Shown piece after piece: positions 46,037 through 57,752 of a DNA stretch of 64,000 bases; within the stretch, counting starts at the first letter, position 1, and each line of letters begins with the position of its first letter. A program made the translations under genes and the position numbers. This DNA is from Methanobacterium veterum (GTDB taxonomy: Archaea > Methanobacteriota > Methanobacteria > Methanobacteriales > Methanobacteriaceae): contig NZ_JQJK01000009.1 in NCBI RefSeq assembly GCF_000745485.1, positions 1 to 64,000 of the forward strand, read 5' to 3'. The notes beneath the pieces are model-generated. The model saw only the letters and a program-made list of their open reading frames with translations. It had not been told where the DNA came from and made no database searches.

Positions 46037-46816
46037 TTGGAAAAAAATAGATTGGTCGATTTTGTAGCTAAAATCATGGAAAAATCTGGATTTAAGGTTC
46101 ATAAATACTTTAAGACATCAAAACACCTTGTAGATATATACGGAGTTTTACCTACTGTTTTAGGAGATATTAGCGTAGTAGTAGCATGCAAAAATTACGA
46201 AGAAAGATGGAAAGTAGGTTTAGATGTGCTTAAAGAGATGGAAATGGTAGCAAAAACCCTCCAGGCATCCAAAGTAATAGTTATAACAACCTCAACTTTT
46301 TCAGATAATGCCCTGAGTTATGCAAATGGTAGAAATATCGCACTCATAGATAAAGATGAATTGATGAATATCGCTAAATCACTTTCTAAGAAGAATGTAG
46401 AAACTTATCAAAACTATGATGAGGAAGAAGAAAGCGAAGATGAAGAAACCTATGTACTCCCTTCTGATTCTGCAGGTAGTTCCTTCCTAAGTCGAGGTAG
46501 ACGAGGTTCTCTGACCGGGAAGAAAAGGAATATATCCCATGATGATACATCCGCTAACTTAAAAAAATGGGGTAAAACTTTATTAAGTAACCCAATAGCG
46601 CTTATTATAATCGTATTAGCTGTTTCAACACTTATACCTTACCTTATACACATAAATAAGGCACTTTTAGGGATTTTAAGAATTTTTATTGCAGCTGTGC
46701 TGTCTTATGGAATAGTAATGGCTGTAGAAAGAGATATAACTGTAACTCTAATAAGGGGAAGTACCGTATTTTTCGTGACCCTGATTATATACATAGCACT
46801 GATATTCTTAACATAA
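46037..46816 (+). CDS. Mrr-like nuclease-fold membrane protein
   Basis: About 259 residues. The N-terminal 120 residues resemble the Mrr-type restriction endonuclease fold (VDIYGVLPTVLGDISVVVACKNY, with D-x(n)-C-K in place of the usual E-x-K). An acidic linker and two or three C-terminal membrane helices follow. Catalysis is doubtful, as the site has Ala-Cys-Lys. TTG 46037 is chosen because GGTGA lies 5 bases before it; ATG 46007 is possible. Confidence 0.65.
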   Translation: MEKNRLVDFVAKIMEKSGFKVHKYFKTSKHLVDIYGVLPTVLGDISVVVACKNYEERWKVGLDVLKEMEMVAKTLQASKVIVITTSTFSDNALSYANGRNIALIDKDELMNIAKSLSKKNVETYQNYDEEEESEDEETYVLPSDSAGSSFLSRGRRGSLTGKKRNISHDDTSANLKKWGKTLLSNPIALIIIVLAVSTLIPYLIHINKALLGILRIFIAAVLSYGIVMAVERDITVTLIRGSTVFFVTLIIYIALIFLT

Positions 46817-47316
46817 ATTAACGTGCTAACTCCTCAAAAACTTTCAAATATCATATATTTTTTGTAAGTTCAACTTTTTTGGGACCTTCAAACGCAAAGC
46901 GTTTGGGGCATGTGAAAATTGAAAATTTTCACGGTTGAAAATCTTTGATTTCCGAAAGGTTAGAAAAAGCAATCAAAATCTTTGTTTTTGACAGTTTTTC
47001 TAACTTTCAGTTTTGCAAACATGGAAAAATTGAAAATTTTTCCGGCCACAAAACTTTTAGTTTTGTAGGCATTAAAAATCAAAGATTTTTAAGAGTTATA
47101 ACTTAACTAATAATTTCTAAAATCTTTAAAAATAGGAAAATTTTCTAAAATTCTATTTTAATCTTATTTAATAGATGAAGTACTCCTTTTGTTATTTTAA
47201 ATTTTAAAAATCACTGACCTTTTTAAATATTGATTGAAAAGTAGAATAAATAGTTAACATGCTAAAACTTGAATTTTGATTAATTAATGCTAGAAAAAAA
47301 TAGTTAGTTATTCTAA
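46817..47316. repeat. Intergenic hairpin cluster D
   Basis: From 46888 to 47091: CAAACGC-AAA-GCGTTTG, GTGAAAATT-GAAAATTTTCAC, GAAAATC-TTT-GATTTTC-like, a nested GTTAGAAAAAG/CTTTTTCTAAC-type stem enclosing TCAAAATC-TTTGTTTTTGA, GGAAAAATT-GAAAATTTTTCC, CAAAACT-TTT-AGTTTTG and AAAAATC-AAA-GATTTTT. Order and linkers parallel cluster A. Confidence 0.7.
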
Positions 47317-47390
<74 letters not shown>

Positions 47391-47420
47391 TATGCGTATT
47401 TTTGACTATTGTCAAGTAAC

Positions 47421-47429
47421 GTATATAAA
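47421..47429 (-). promoter_or_regulatory. TATA box of tRNA-Val
   Basis: Minus-strand TTTATATAC preceded by AAAAAG, about 35 bases before the tRNA. A near-identical copy (AAAAGTTTATATAG) lies 69 bases further upstream at about 47489-47500. Confidence 0.6.
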
Positions 47430-47667
47430 CTTTTTCCAAAAAAACCTTGAGAAATAAACTTCGGAAAATGAAATTTAAGCTTTGTTCCTATATAAACTTT
47501 TCCTAAATTAATTCAAATTATCAACTGATTTTTATATTCCTACATTTTATTATATACTATAGATAAATATTGCATAGAAAAATAAATCAAATTTAATAGC
47601 CGGAATATGATTTAGGCGTAATACATTGATTTCTTAAAATTAATCAAAGTTTAAAAGAGGGATAACA

Positions 47668-48591
47668 ATGGCTTTTGATGAAACTGGAAAAATATGGTTT
47701 AACGGTGAATTCGTTAACTGGAAAGACGCAAACATACATGTTCTATCTCACGTTGTTCACTACGGTTCAAGCGTATTTGAGGGCATAAGATGCTATAACA
47801 CGAAAAAAGGCTCTGCAGTATTGCGTTTGCGGGAGCACGTTGAAAGGTTGTTTAATTCTGGAAAGATCTACAGGATGGAAATTCCATACACCGTAGATGA
47901 AATTTGCGATGCTATAATCGAGACTGTAAAGGTTAATAACTTAAAAGACTGTTATATACGGCCTATTGCATTTAGAGGATACAGGGAATTAGGTGTTTAC
48001 CCCTTGAACTGCCCTATGGATACTGTAATTGCAGCATGGGAATGGGGAAAATATCTTGGTGATGATGCCATTGAAAATGGTGTAGATATAGGTGTCTCAA
48101 CATGGAGGCGAATGGCGCCAAACACACTCCCTAATATGGCAAAGGCAGGGGCCAACTATATGAATTCTCAACTGGCAAAGATGGAATCTGTAAGCAACGG
48201 CTTCGATGAGGCAATAATGCTCGATTACCATGGAACAGTTAGTGAAGGAAGCGGTGAAAATATATTTTTAGTTAAAGATGGTGAACTGTACACTCCACAC
48301 GCTTCTTTATCTCTCCTTTCAGGAATTACAAGGGACTCTATAACTAAATTAGCTCAAGACATGGAAATTAAAGTAAATGAGGAAGCAATTCCAAGGGAAA
48401 TGCTCTACCTTGCAGATGAAATTTTCATGACAGGTACAGCCGCTGAAGTTACCCCTGTCAGATCTGTTGACGGGATAAAAATAGGAAATGGAAAAAGAGG
48501 GGAAATCACAGAAAAATTACAGACAAAGTTCTTCAACATCGTTGGAGGTGTTGAGGAAGATGAACACGGCTGGTTAACCTTCATTGATTAG
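47668..48591 (+). CDS. ilvE: Branched-chain amino acid aminotransferase
   Basis: A 307-residue class IV PLP enzyme. [23 protein letters not shown] and [12 protein letters not shown] are family landmarks, and the [10 protein letters not shown] segment closes the cofactor site. It performs the last step for valine, leucine and isoleucine. Separate promoter from the other ilv genes. Confidence 0.96.
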   Translation: MAFDETGKIWFNGEFVNWKDANIHVLSHVVHYGSSVFEGIRCYNTKKGSAVLRLREHVERLFNSGKIYRMEIPYTVDEICDAIIETVKVNNLKDCYIRPIAFRGYRELGVYPLNCPMDTVIAAWEWGKYLGDDAIENGVDIGVSTWRRMAPNTLPNMAKAGANYMNSQLAKMESVSNGFDEAIMLDYHGTVSEGSGENIFLVKDGELYTPHASLSLLSGITRDSITKLAQDMEIKVNEEAIPREMLYLADEIFMTGTAAEVTPVRSVDGIKIGNGKRGEITEKLQTKFFNIVGGVEEDEHGWLTFID

Positions 48592-48928
48592 GTTGAAAGT
48601 TAAAATTATTAACATGAAACTTACTTCCTTTTTTTAATATTTTTTTTATCTTTTCAAAAATTATTTTTTATAAGTTACAAGTTTGAAGATATAAGTTATA
48701 AGTTATAACTTAAAACCTGAGGACTTATACATCCTATTTTTGTCAATTCATTGATTTTAAGTGTTTTTAGCTGTTTTTTAACTAAAAGTTATAAATTTTA
48801 AGTTATTTGTTATAAGTTATAACTGATCCAACAATCGTTCATAGTAGCGTGACCCCCTCAATTCAATTACTAGACTTAAATAAAAACTTTATTATTTAAA
48901 AATAATATCTAATTAAAGAGGTACTTCC
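48592..48928. repeat. Spacer rich in TTATAAGTT repeats
   Basis: Multiple TTATAAGTT/AACTTATAA words on both strands, including the perfect palindrome AAGTTATAACTT at 48700-48711. No gene. Confidence 0.6.
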
Positions 48929-49381
48929 ATGCCATATCTTGTATGCGAAAAATGTAGAGAATACTACAGAATAGAAGACTGGGAAACACCCGATGAATAT
49001 TTAGATAGGTGTGAATGTGGAGGGAAATTACATTTTTATGATTACATTCCTTTAAACAAAGTATATAAATGCTTAAGATGTGGTTTTGAAGGTAGAATGG
49101 GTTCTTCAGATCAAGGTTGGTTATTTTGCCCACAATGTCAATTTAAATATTTTTTAAAGGATGAATGTCCCATTTGTGGCTTCAAAGATAAATTATTAAA
49201 ACAGGAATATCCCAATCTTTTCGGAACAGCGTATAAATGTCCTAATTGTGGTAACAAATTTGGTATACTATACAAAAAATCTAAAAGTAATCTTGATTAT
49301 TCTTTTTTGATAAGGAACGTGGGACAGTTAATAATAATGCTAGTGCTAGCATTATTAATCATATTCAATGTTAAAGTCTAA
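48929..49381 (+). CDS. Multi-zinc-ribbon membrane-anchored protein
   Basis: A 150-residue protein with at least three cysteine pair sets (CEKCREYYRI with CECGG; CLRCGFEG with CPQCQF; CPICGF with CPNCGNKFG) forming zinc ribbons, and a C-terminal membrane helix (LIIMLVLALLIIFNV). Probably a membrane-tethered scaffold. No close function recognised. Confidence 0.75.
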   Translation: MPYLVCEKCREYYRIEDWETPDEYLDRCECGGKLHFYDYIPLNKVYKCLRCGFEGRMGSSDQGWLFCPQCQFKYFLKDECPICGFKDKLLKQEYPNLFGTAYKCPNCGNKFGILYKKSKSNLDYSFLIRNVGQLIIMLVLALLIIFNVKV

Positions 49382-49438
49382 TTTTTAAATCTATCATTAT
49401 AAAAAGTATGATAATTCGATTATAAGTTTTAAAATGTT

Positions 49439-49650
49439 GTTAGAAGTTAGTCTGTAGGAAGTTATAAGTTAAAAGTTATAAGGAAAAATAGTTAGAAGTT
49501 GGTCAGTTAAAACTTATAAGTTCCACGTTATAAGAAAAAATAGTTAGAAGTTAGTCTGTGAGAAGTTATAAGTTAAAATTTATAATAAAAATGTTGTTAG
49601 AAGTTGATCAGTAAGAAGTTATAACTTCTAAGTTAAAACTTAAATCTTAA
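49439..49650. repeat. Four-copy 52-bp imperfect tandem repeat
   Basis: Units starting GTTAGAAGTT occur at 49439, 49491, 49543 and 49596, steps of 52, 52 and 53 bases. Each contains a GTCTGT or GTCAGT word and one or more TTATAAGTT words in either orientation. It lies in a spacer with no gene (49382-49744). Confidence 0.8.
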
Positions 49651-49744
49651 AACTTATACATACATTCTATTAAAATTTCTTTCTTAAATGCATGAATTTT
49701 TATATAAAGGACAACTAGAATATAATATGTTAAAAAAATAAAAT

Positions 49745-50254
49745 TTAAGGTATTTTAAAGCTATTCAATATCTGATTAAGCGTTTTTTGATTATTATCAG
49801 AGGATTCAAAAACAGCTAGATAAGCTGTACGATTTTTAATAAACAAAATACCCGATAAATAATTTTCCGATGCTTTTACAGTTATTTCATAACCTTTAAC
49901 TCCATCAACAGTTACAGAGCCTTCTGATACATATTTTGTACCGTTAGCATTTAGCGTAGCATTATAATATATTACCAAACTGTTCAATGTGACATCTGTC
50001 TGATTCTTAATATTTTTAAGCCTGGCAACCCCAAAAATTGTAGATCCATCACCTACAGCTGCTAATATTTCACCTTTATCATCTAAAACACTTTGATAAG
50101 CTGTTTTATCTAGTTCACTCCAAGTTCCAGGATAAATGAATGATAAACCATTTGCAGAATAAGTTTTATTAGCCGGTGCGGGTTGACTTGTTGTACATCC
50201 CGAGACTGCAATAATTAAAGCTAAGACAGTTAATATAAAAATCCATTTCTTCAT
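49745..50254 (-). CDS. Secreted lipoprotein, PsbP-like
   Basis: A 169-residue protein with a signal peptide and lipobox (LIIAVSGC, Cys20) followed by a Pro/Thr-rich linker. The domain (GLSFIYPGTWSELDK, GYEITVKASEN, FESSDNNQKTLNQILNSFK) resembles PsbP-type lipoproteins. Outer-face anchored; function unknown. Confidence 0.75.
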   Translation of the reverse strand: MKKWIFILTVLALIIAVSGCTTSQPAPANKTYSANGLSFIYPGTWSELDKTAYQSVLDDKGEILAAVGDGSTIFGVARLKNIKNQTDVTLNSLVIYYNATLNANGTKYVSEGSVTVDGVKGYEITVKASENYLSGILFIKNRTAYLAVFESSDNNQKTLNQILNSFKIP

Positions 50255-50453
50255 AAAATCACTATTAAATTCATTTAATACTATATAAAGGTACGATAAT
50301 CCCCAAAACCATTTTTCGGTTAAAATTATCTACTAATTTTATGATGATAATGTATATTAAGTTCTTATTATAAACGTACACGAGTTAAAATGCATTTCAA
50401 ATTAATAATAATTTTAACTCAATTTCTATTAAATATAATATTTTGGTGATAAA

Positions 50454-51293
50454 ATGGATATAATTCAAGCATTAATTCTAGGAATTGTTCAGGGACTAAC
50501 CGAATTCCTGCCTGTAAGCAGCTCGGCTCACCTGGTATTTGTTCCTTACCTCATAGGGACTACTTCAAGCCTAGCTTATGATACTCTGTTACATATTGGA
50601 ACATTAGTAGCTGTAGTGGCCTATTTCTGGAATGATATAATAAATATGTTAAAGTCATTCTTTTCAAGTTTAATAGACATATTCAGAGGCCAGTTCCGAA
50701 AAGGCCTGCAAGAAGACCAGTTCAAAAAATTAGCATGGTTTGTAATAATTGGTACTATACCTGCAGGATTAGCAGGGATTCTCTTTAAATCCAGCTTTGA
50801 AAGCTTATTTAACAGCGTGCCTATTGTAGGTGTATTTTTAATTATAACTGGGTTCTTACTTTGGGGATCAGAAATGGTGTCCCGAAGAATCAGCAACAAA
50901 ACAAGCCTAAAAGAAATGAGCCTTAAAAACTCCATAATAATAGGTATTGCTCAGGCATTTGCTATAGCCCCCGGAATATCACGTTCTGGAGCTACAATTT
51001 CAGCCGGGCTATTTTTAGGAGTAGATAAAGAATTAGCAGCACGTTACAGCTTTTTACTGTCCATACCAGCCATACTTGGTGCTGCCCTCGTACAGGCAAA
51101 GGACATCGGTTCTATGATGGATATCGGTAGTGTAGCTGCCATAGCTGGTTTTATAGCTGCAATTATAAGCGGTTACCTTGCAGTGAGATTTATGTTAAAA
51201 TTAATAAAGGAAAGGAATTTACTTCCATTTGCTTACTACTGCTGGATAATAGGTCCTCTAGCTATAATTTTAGGTTATATTTACCATTTATAA
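50454..51293 (+). CDS. uppP: Undecaprenyl-diphosphatase-type phosphatase
   Basis: A 279-residue membrane phosphatase of the BacA/UppP family. Motifs QGLTEFLPVSSSAHL and PGISRSGATISAGLF line the active site. It would recycle the polyprenyl carrier used for pseudomurein or glycans. GGTGATAAA precedes the ATG. Confidence 0.94.
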   Translation: MDIIQALILGIVQGLTEFLPVSSSAHLVFVPYLIGTTSSLAYDTLLHIGTLVAVVAYFWNDIINMLKSFFSSLIDIFRGQFRKGLQEDQFKKLAWFVIIGTIPAGLAGILFKSSFESLFNSVPIVGVFLIITGFLLWGSEMVSRRISNKTSLKEMSLKNSIIIGIAQAFAIAPGISRSGATISAGLFLGVDKELAARYSFLLSIPAILGAALVQAKDIGSMMDIGSVAAIAGFIAAIISGYLAVRFMLKLIKERNLLPFAYYCWIIGPLAIILGYIYHL

Positions 51294-51342
51294 AAACTAC
51301 TTTCTTTTTTCCCATTTTTATAAAAAATAATTTTTCCAACTG

Positions 51343-51537
51343 TTATTCCTCAAAAATAAACAGTTCATCAATACTAGTTTCTAAAATTACAGCAATATCA
51401 TGGGCTAACTTAAGCGAAGGGTTATATTTGCCCTTTTCAAGAAATACAATAGTTTCCCTCCTGACACCAACTTTTTCAGCAAGTTCAGCCTGAGTTAAAT
51501 TGTATTTTGCCCTGAATTCTTTTATTCTGGTTTTCAT
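51343..51537 (-). CDS. Small XRE-type transcriptional regulator
   Basis: A 64-residue HTH protein ([23 protein letters not shown]), typical of the compact regulators found after DUF2178 membrane genes. Ten bases follow the DUF2178 stop, so co-transcribed. Candidate target: the direct repeats at 52774-52829 in the operon promoter. Confidence 0.92.
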   Translation of the reverse strand: MKTRIKEFRAKYNLTQAELAEKVGVRRETIVFLEKGKYNPSLKLAHDIAVILETSIDELFIFEE

Positions 51538-51547
51538 ATGATCCCAC

Positions 51548-52117
51548 TTATTCTATGTCGCCCCTACGGCTTAAAACTGTATTAGCTATAAGCATAGTAG
51601 ATACCATAACAAAAATAGTCACTCCCATTAATTCAATTGGGTTGTGTATATTTTGCCCCCAGTACATATTTAATACAAGGAAAGTAACAAATATTAAAGT
51701 TATATACCATGAATAAGTTGCTGCAAATGTTCCTATTTTCCTTAAACGTTCATCTCGAGCTTTTTTATCCATCCCCACATATGTAAAGAAATTAGTCATC
51801 AAGCCCATTATACCCAAAAGGAGGAGAACTGAGAGTAAGTCACTCATGGTTTTTGTAACTATCATTACAAGTCCAGAAACCATTAAAGCAGCTGATCCAA
51901 ACCATATACTTACATTATACATGTCATAATTGCTAAATTTACTTTTATTTCTTTCATTATCCTCTTTCTTTCTAAATTTATTAAAAATAGGCACTAAAAA
52001 AAGCAAGAAGAACGCAAAAAAGATATAATATATCGGATTTTCCAGTACATATCCCATTAAGCCTAAAATTCCCAATGAGCCCCAGTAATAATTGAATTCT
52101 GTGTCCATTATATTCAC
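51548..52117 (-). CDS. DUF2178 membrane protein
   Basis: A 189-residue protein with about five membrane helices and the conserved [16 protein letters not shown] segment of DUF2178. Second gene of a DUF2178-DUF2178-XRE unit. Probably senses or modulates something at the membrane and signals through the HTH protein; this is inferred from the gene pairing. Confidence 0.8.
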   Translation of the reverse strand: MNIMDTEFNYYWGSLGILGLMGYVLENPIYYIFFAFFLLFLVPIFNKFRKKEDNERNKSKFSNYDMYNVSIWFGSAALMVSGLVMIVTKTMSDLLSVLLLLGIMGLMTNFFTYVGMDKKARDERLRKIGTFAATYSWYITLIFVTFLVLNMYWGQNIHNPIELMGVTIFVMVSTMLIANTVLSRRGDIE

Positions 52118-52188
52118 CTCTCTCCATTTTCAGCCATATAGCTGTTTTATACAATAATTCAAGATTTAGAAATTTAAAATCTTATTAA

Positions 52189-52732
52189 TTAGTCTACATC
52201 ACCCTTTCTGTTTAAATAAATATTAACGCCAAGCATTGTAGCCACCATAACAAACAATATCAAACCTAAGCTAGCTATGCTGACACTCTTATCTCCAGAC
52301 CATATACTAGAAATAAGGATAGAACATAGGATAAGTAAAGTTAGATGCCACGAGTAAGTGGTAGCAGTAGTCCCTATTTTCTTCAAACGTTCATCTTTAG
52401 GCTCTTCCATGCCAATATAGTAAAAAAAGCTGATCATTAAGGCAAATAATCCTAAAAATACCAGAATTCCAAAAAACAATGTTTGTTACATCAAGAACCA
52501 TCACCATAATCCCTGACAGAATTAATACTGCAGACCCAAACCAGGTAAGTAGGTTCATTTTCCCTTTGTTTTTTGCTTCTTTTAATAAATGATCAACTGC
52601 TGTTGATATCAAATAACCCCCTAGTAAGGAAATAAGGAGATAATACAGCATACTGTTTGATTTAAATATATATCCTAAAATTCCCACAATCACCAAAAAT
52701 CCCAATATCATATACTTAAATTTATTTTCCAT
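52189..52732 (-). pseudogene. DUF2178 membrane protein, frameshifted
   Basis: Two frames join into a paralogue of the next gene: the first ends VLDVTNIVFW and goes out of frame; the second continues FFGILVFLGLFALMISFFYYIG and DERLKKIGTTATTYSW. The break is in six T on the coding strand (A run at 52481-52486); five T would read IVFGILVFLG. Either error or real mutation. Confidence 0.82.
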
Positions 52733-52773
52733 ATTTTCACGGCATTAAATATTTAACTCCCCTTTAAGTTATT

Positions 52774-52829
52774 TATTTCCAACATAAAGTTATAAATTTC
52801 TAACATCATGTTATGTAATTCTAACATAA
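52774..52829 (-). promoter_or_regulatory. Three direct repeats, likely operator
   Basis: On the plus strand ATTTCCAACATAA (52774), ATTTCTAACATCA (52796) and AATTCTAACATAA (52817) lie 22 and 21 bases apart, on one DNA face. They follow a TATA-like TTTAAATAT (about 52832-52841, minus) and lie before the first gene of the DUF2178-XRE unit. Confidence 0.6.
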
Positions 52830-52861
52830 ATGATATTTAAAGCTTTCTATTATCTGAAAAA

Positions 52862-53569
52862 TTAGTATACAAAAACAGAGCGGACACCGAAATAGAAATC
52901 ATACCACGAAATATAATGGTTAGTTAAGATATATACCCACCAGGTGCTCCAAAAGACTTCTAACATAGCAGCAACGGCCAAAATTACAATAATCTTTAAA
53001 ATCAAAGGCAAAAATTCATTTTTAATACGACTTTTAAAAGCACCGAAATCATGTTTCAATACCATGTTTGCAAAAGATCCATAAAATTTTAAAAATGCGT
53101 CTATTGATAAAAGAGCAGCTAAAATCTCCAGCGGCAGATGAAAAGATCCTAAAAGTATCAAAACAGCCTTAAAAATTCCAAATTTCATTACAAGCATGCC
53201 TGTAAGAGAACCTGAAAAGGCAAATAAACCTGTTAACATAACAGGGACAATAGCAATACCTGTGAAAATACATAAAACCATCAACATGATGTTATTTAAA
53301 AAAATGCCAAATGAATATTGGCCTAAATAGTAAATAAAATGGTTCTGCAGATAATTTAATGAAATGATATCTGGCAGCTGAATACTAACATCCATATTAC
53401 CAAGAAAGAACCCATAATAAAAGGAAGATACTGCATACTGAGGTTTTAAGATTGCAAATACTAGACCAGATACATAAAACAAGATAAAAATTAGAAAAGA
53501 GTATTTAGACGGTGCAATACGTTTCAAGCATTTTATAACTTTTTTATTTAAATTTTCATGTTTTTTCAT
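52862..53569 (-). CDS. SpoIIM-type membrane protein
   Basis: A 235-residue protein with about six membrane helices and the stage II sporulation protein M (DUF95) layout: NNIMLMVLCIFTGIAI, then GSFHLPLEILAALLSID and a final long helix. Archaeal members have no link to sporulation; function unknown. Confidence 0.75.
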   Translation of the reverse strand: MKKHENLNKKVIKCLKRIAPSKYSFLIFILFYVSGLVFAILKPQYAVSSFYYGFFLGNMDVSIQLPDIISLNYLQNHFIYYLGQYSFGIFLNNIMLMVLCIFTGIAIVPVMLTGLFAFSGSLTGMLVMKFGIFKAVLILLGSFHLPLEILAALLSIDAFLKFYGSFANMVLKHDFGAFKSRIKNEFLPLILKIIVILAVAAMLEVFWSTWWVYILTNHYISWYDFYFGVRSVFVY

Positions 53570-53659
53570 GGCTCAATCTATTTTAAAGTTTAAATGATTA
53601 TTTTCATTTGACTACAAGCATATACCGAATTTTACCCTTTCACAAAACCATTCAACTTT

Positions 53660-54772
53660 CTAAAAGATTTTATCACATAAATCTTCGATTTTCAATCTTA
53701 TATTATCCATAGGGATATCTTTAAGTAATGCAGCCATCATCGCCCCACCGGCACCTACACCTTCTTTTACAGAGCCGTCTAAGTAACTTTTAAGCCCAGG
53801 AACAGAAGATTTTTCAAATTCAGGGTCAACTGCAAAAATATTGATGTCAGCAACCTGACGTGTTAGCTGATTAATATCCGCTGTCTCATCTTCTGCAACG
53901 AAAATAGTTGTTGCAATACATAAATTAGAGAAATCAAACTCAGGATTAATGCCTTTAATAACAGAACACACTGCAGTCATCTGTGTACCTCCAGCAAGCA
54001 CAATTGGTATAGAGGAACCCATTACAATCCCCGCTACAGCAGGGATAGTTGGATCTCCAACGATTTCAACAGCCCGCAAAGCATCTTCTACTGTCTCTCC
54101 TTCCCCATATCCTGCAGCTTTAAGACCCTCCCGTACTGCACCATATTTTAAATCATGAGGATTTTCAGGCATACTCCCGCTTACTTTCTGCTTTGCATTG
54201 TATCCTAATGCAGTTAAAACTCCTAAAGCAGTAGTTGTGCCTGCAGGAGTACTTTCTCCAATTACAAGGTGATCTGTTAATTTTGATAAAGTTTTTCCAA
54301 GTAAAACCCCTTTTTCAAATATTTCTCTTGCATTCGGCACAGCATTTCCAGTCCTTACATCTTCACCCGGCCCATTACCCAGTTTAATGTAAGGAATATC
54401 TGGCTTTATCCCCGCGCCGGCATCAACTACCAGTATGGGAATATCTGCAAGTTCAAGAGATGCTTTTGTTATTACAGCAGGTGTCGGGGCAGCCGCGCCG
54501 TCAATCACTGTTTGTGGAATTTCTGGCAGGCATTTCGGTTCCCCACATATTACAAGTTCCAGATCTGCAGCAGGAGTATACTCCGTAAGTTCTGGTGTGG
54601 CGCCTGCCCCAGTTATTCCAGGGATATTGGAAGTCTTTGTAGTTGCCATTACACATAAAAATAAAGTATCTTTTCCCTTTAGTTCACTTAGAACTTCTGA
54701 TGATCCGTAGCATTTTATATTTCTATTAATGGTAATGTCATCTGAAATTGCATTATCTGATAAAGTTTTCAT
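53660..54772 (-). CDS. cobT: CobT-like phosphoribosyltransferase
   Basis: A 370-residue archaeal-type homologue of nicotinate-nucleotide-dimethylbenzimidazole phosphoribosyltransferase. Glycine-rich VIGESTPAGTTTALGVL and GGTQMTAVCSVIKG segments are typical. Expected to prepare the lower ligand of cobamides. GGTGA precedes the ATG. Confidence 0.85.
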   Translation of the reverse strand: MKTLSDNAISDDITINRNIKCYGSSEVLSELKGKDTLFLCVMATTKTSNIPGITGAGATPELTEYTPAADLELVICGEPKCLPEIPQTVIDGAAAPTPAVITKASLELADIPILVVDAGAGIKPDIPYIKLGNGPGEDVRTGNAVPNAREIFEKGVLLGKTLSKLTDHLVIGESTPAGTTTALGVLTALGYNAKQKVSGSMPENPHDLKYGAVREGLKAAGYGEGETVEDALRAVEIVGDPTIPAVAGIVMGSSIPIVLAGGTQMTAVCSVIKGINPEFDFSNLCIATTIFVAEDETADINQLTRQVADINIFAVDPEFEKSSVPGLKSYLDGSVKEGVGAGGAMMAALLKDIPMDNIRLKIEDLCDKIF

Positions 54773-55513
54773 TGATATTCACCTTAACCATTGCACTCAT
54801 TTGCATTCTATTTGTTAAATTCAATATAATATAATTTGCATGATTTCACAGAAATGAGATGTAACTTGATTCAAGCAAAATTTAAACTTATTTTCAAGAT
54901 ATATCAAAAATTAAGCCATGTAAAATATTTTAAACTTAAACATCTTCTAATTAGAGGACATAAACAGAATATTTGAGACTTAGCTAACTAAAACTGCTAT
55001 TGCATATTCCTATAAACTTAGTCGAAAGACATCCATTTCAAGTGTAACCAAAAAAATTACAAGTATTTAAATACATTTTAATCTTAAATAAAAGAATATT
55101 TAAGCTTTAAATCAGATTTAGCTGAAAATATAGATTAAGTAACATGATTAGTGCCATATACACAAAATTATAGGTAATTTAGTCAACATATCCCTGAAGT
55201 AAATATTTAACAAAAACTAAAAAATTATTTAATTACATGTTCAATACTATTTAGATACGCTCATGTCTAAATGGTTGTGCCGATATTACTTTGAATTTTT
55301 ATGAGTTATATGGTTAATTACACTTCTAAATATAATTTCATATAATTAATTGATATTATAATTTAACATAAAGCATGAAGTGTGCACATGATCATGGACA
55401 TGAGCGTTAGACATACATAAAAATTGTAATTATTTATTGGTAAACAAATGGCTAACTCTTTAAAGCTAAATATAACTATTTATAGACTTATTAAACTTAT
55501 CGACGTGATATAA
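54773..55513. other. Long AT-rich spacer before kae1-bud32
   Basis: No gene seen. One 10-base inverted repeat: CGCTCATGTC at 55258-55267 and GACATGAGCG at 55397-55406, 129 bases apart, with no obvious loop structure. Rest is low-complexity AT sequence. Confidence 0.5.
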
Positions 55514-57148
<1,635 letters not shown>

Positions 57149-57202
57149 AAGGACTAATCATAAACTCAATAGCAAAATATAACCAGATAATGGAATACAA
57201 TT

Positions 57203-57667
57203 ATGAATTCAGAGAAACCAGAACAGGAAATGTTCTACAAACTTTCCTGCTACACACAAGCTCATCCCGATCCTTCGTTCATTCATCAACATGCTGTTGA
57301 TGCATTTGGAGCTCAATACGCCGATGAAAATACTAAACCTATTGGTCTTGCCTTTGCTCTTATTGGCCTTTATCTATATCTAGAAAAGGATTTTACAGGG
57401 AGGGAAGTACAGATAGCACATGTTAAACTGGCAAAGCACAGGAAAGAATGGCCAAAATTTCATTTACCAGTGCCCAGAGGTCATGTTACAGTTTACGATG
57501 TCCTTGATGCTCCAAGAGGCCCTAAAAGAGATGAAATGATCTATAAATGGTGTATTTCAGTTTGGGATGCATACAGCGACAGCCATGAAAAAGTTGCGGA
57601 TCTGGTGCAGAGTGAGCTGTACAATAGGCAGAAAAAAAGGAAAAACTTATGCTATAATCCCAGATAA
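57203..57667 (+). CDS. DUF5946 family protein
   Basis: A 154-residue cytoplasmic protein (FIHQHAVDAFGAQYA, KPIGLAFALIGLYLYLEK, WCISVWDAYSDSHEKV), resembling DUF5946. Several conserved His and Trp suggest a ligand or metal site, but no function is known. It lies 54 bases after kae1-bud32 and may share its transcript. Confidence 0.7.
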   Translation: MNSEKPEQEMFYKLSCYTQAHPDPSFIHQHAVDAFGAQYADENTKPIGLAFALIGLYLYLEKDFTGREVQIAHVKLAKHRKEWPKFHLPVPRGHVTVYDVLDAPRGPKRDEMIYKWCISVWDAYSDSHEKVADLVQSELYNRQKKRKNLCYNPR

Positions 57668-57752
57668 TTATTTATTGAATATATGGTGTCATTAGAATTA
57701 TTAGGGGATATTTAGTCTTTCTAAGCATGATTAAATATATATAGGAGATTAT

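Noticed and set aside
49439..49650. 52-base repeats considered as a CRISPR array
   Set aside because: There are no unique spacers; the whole unit repeats imperfectly and resembles the general TTATAAGTT repeat family.
55258..55406. 10-base inverted repeat before kae1-bud32 considered as a mobile element end
   Set aside because: No transposase, no target duplication and only 10 matching bases; could be chance.
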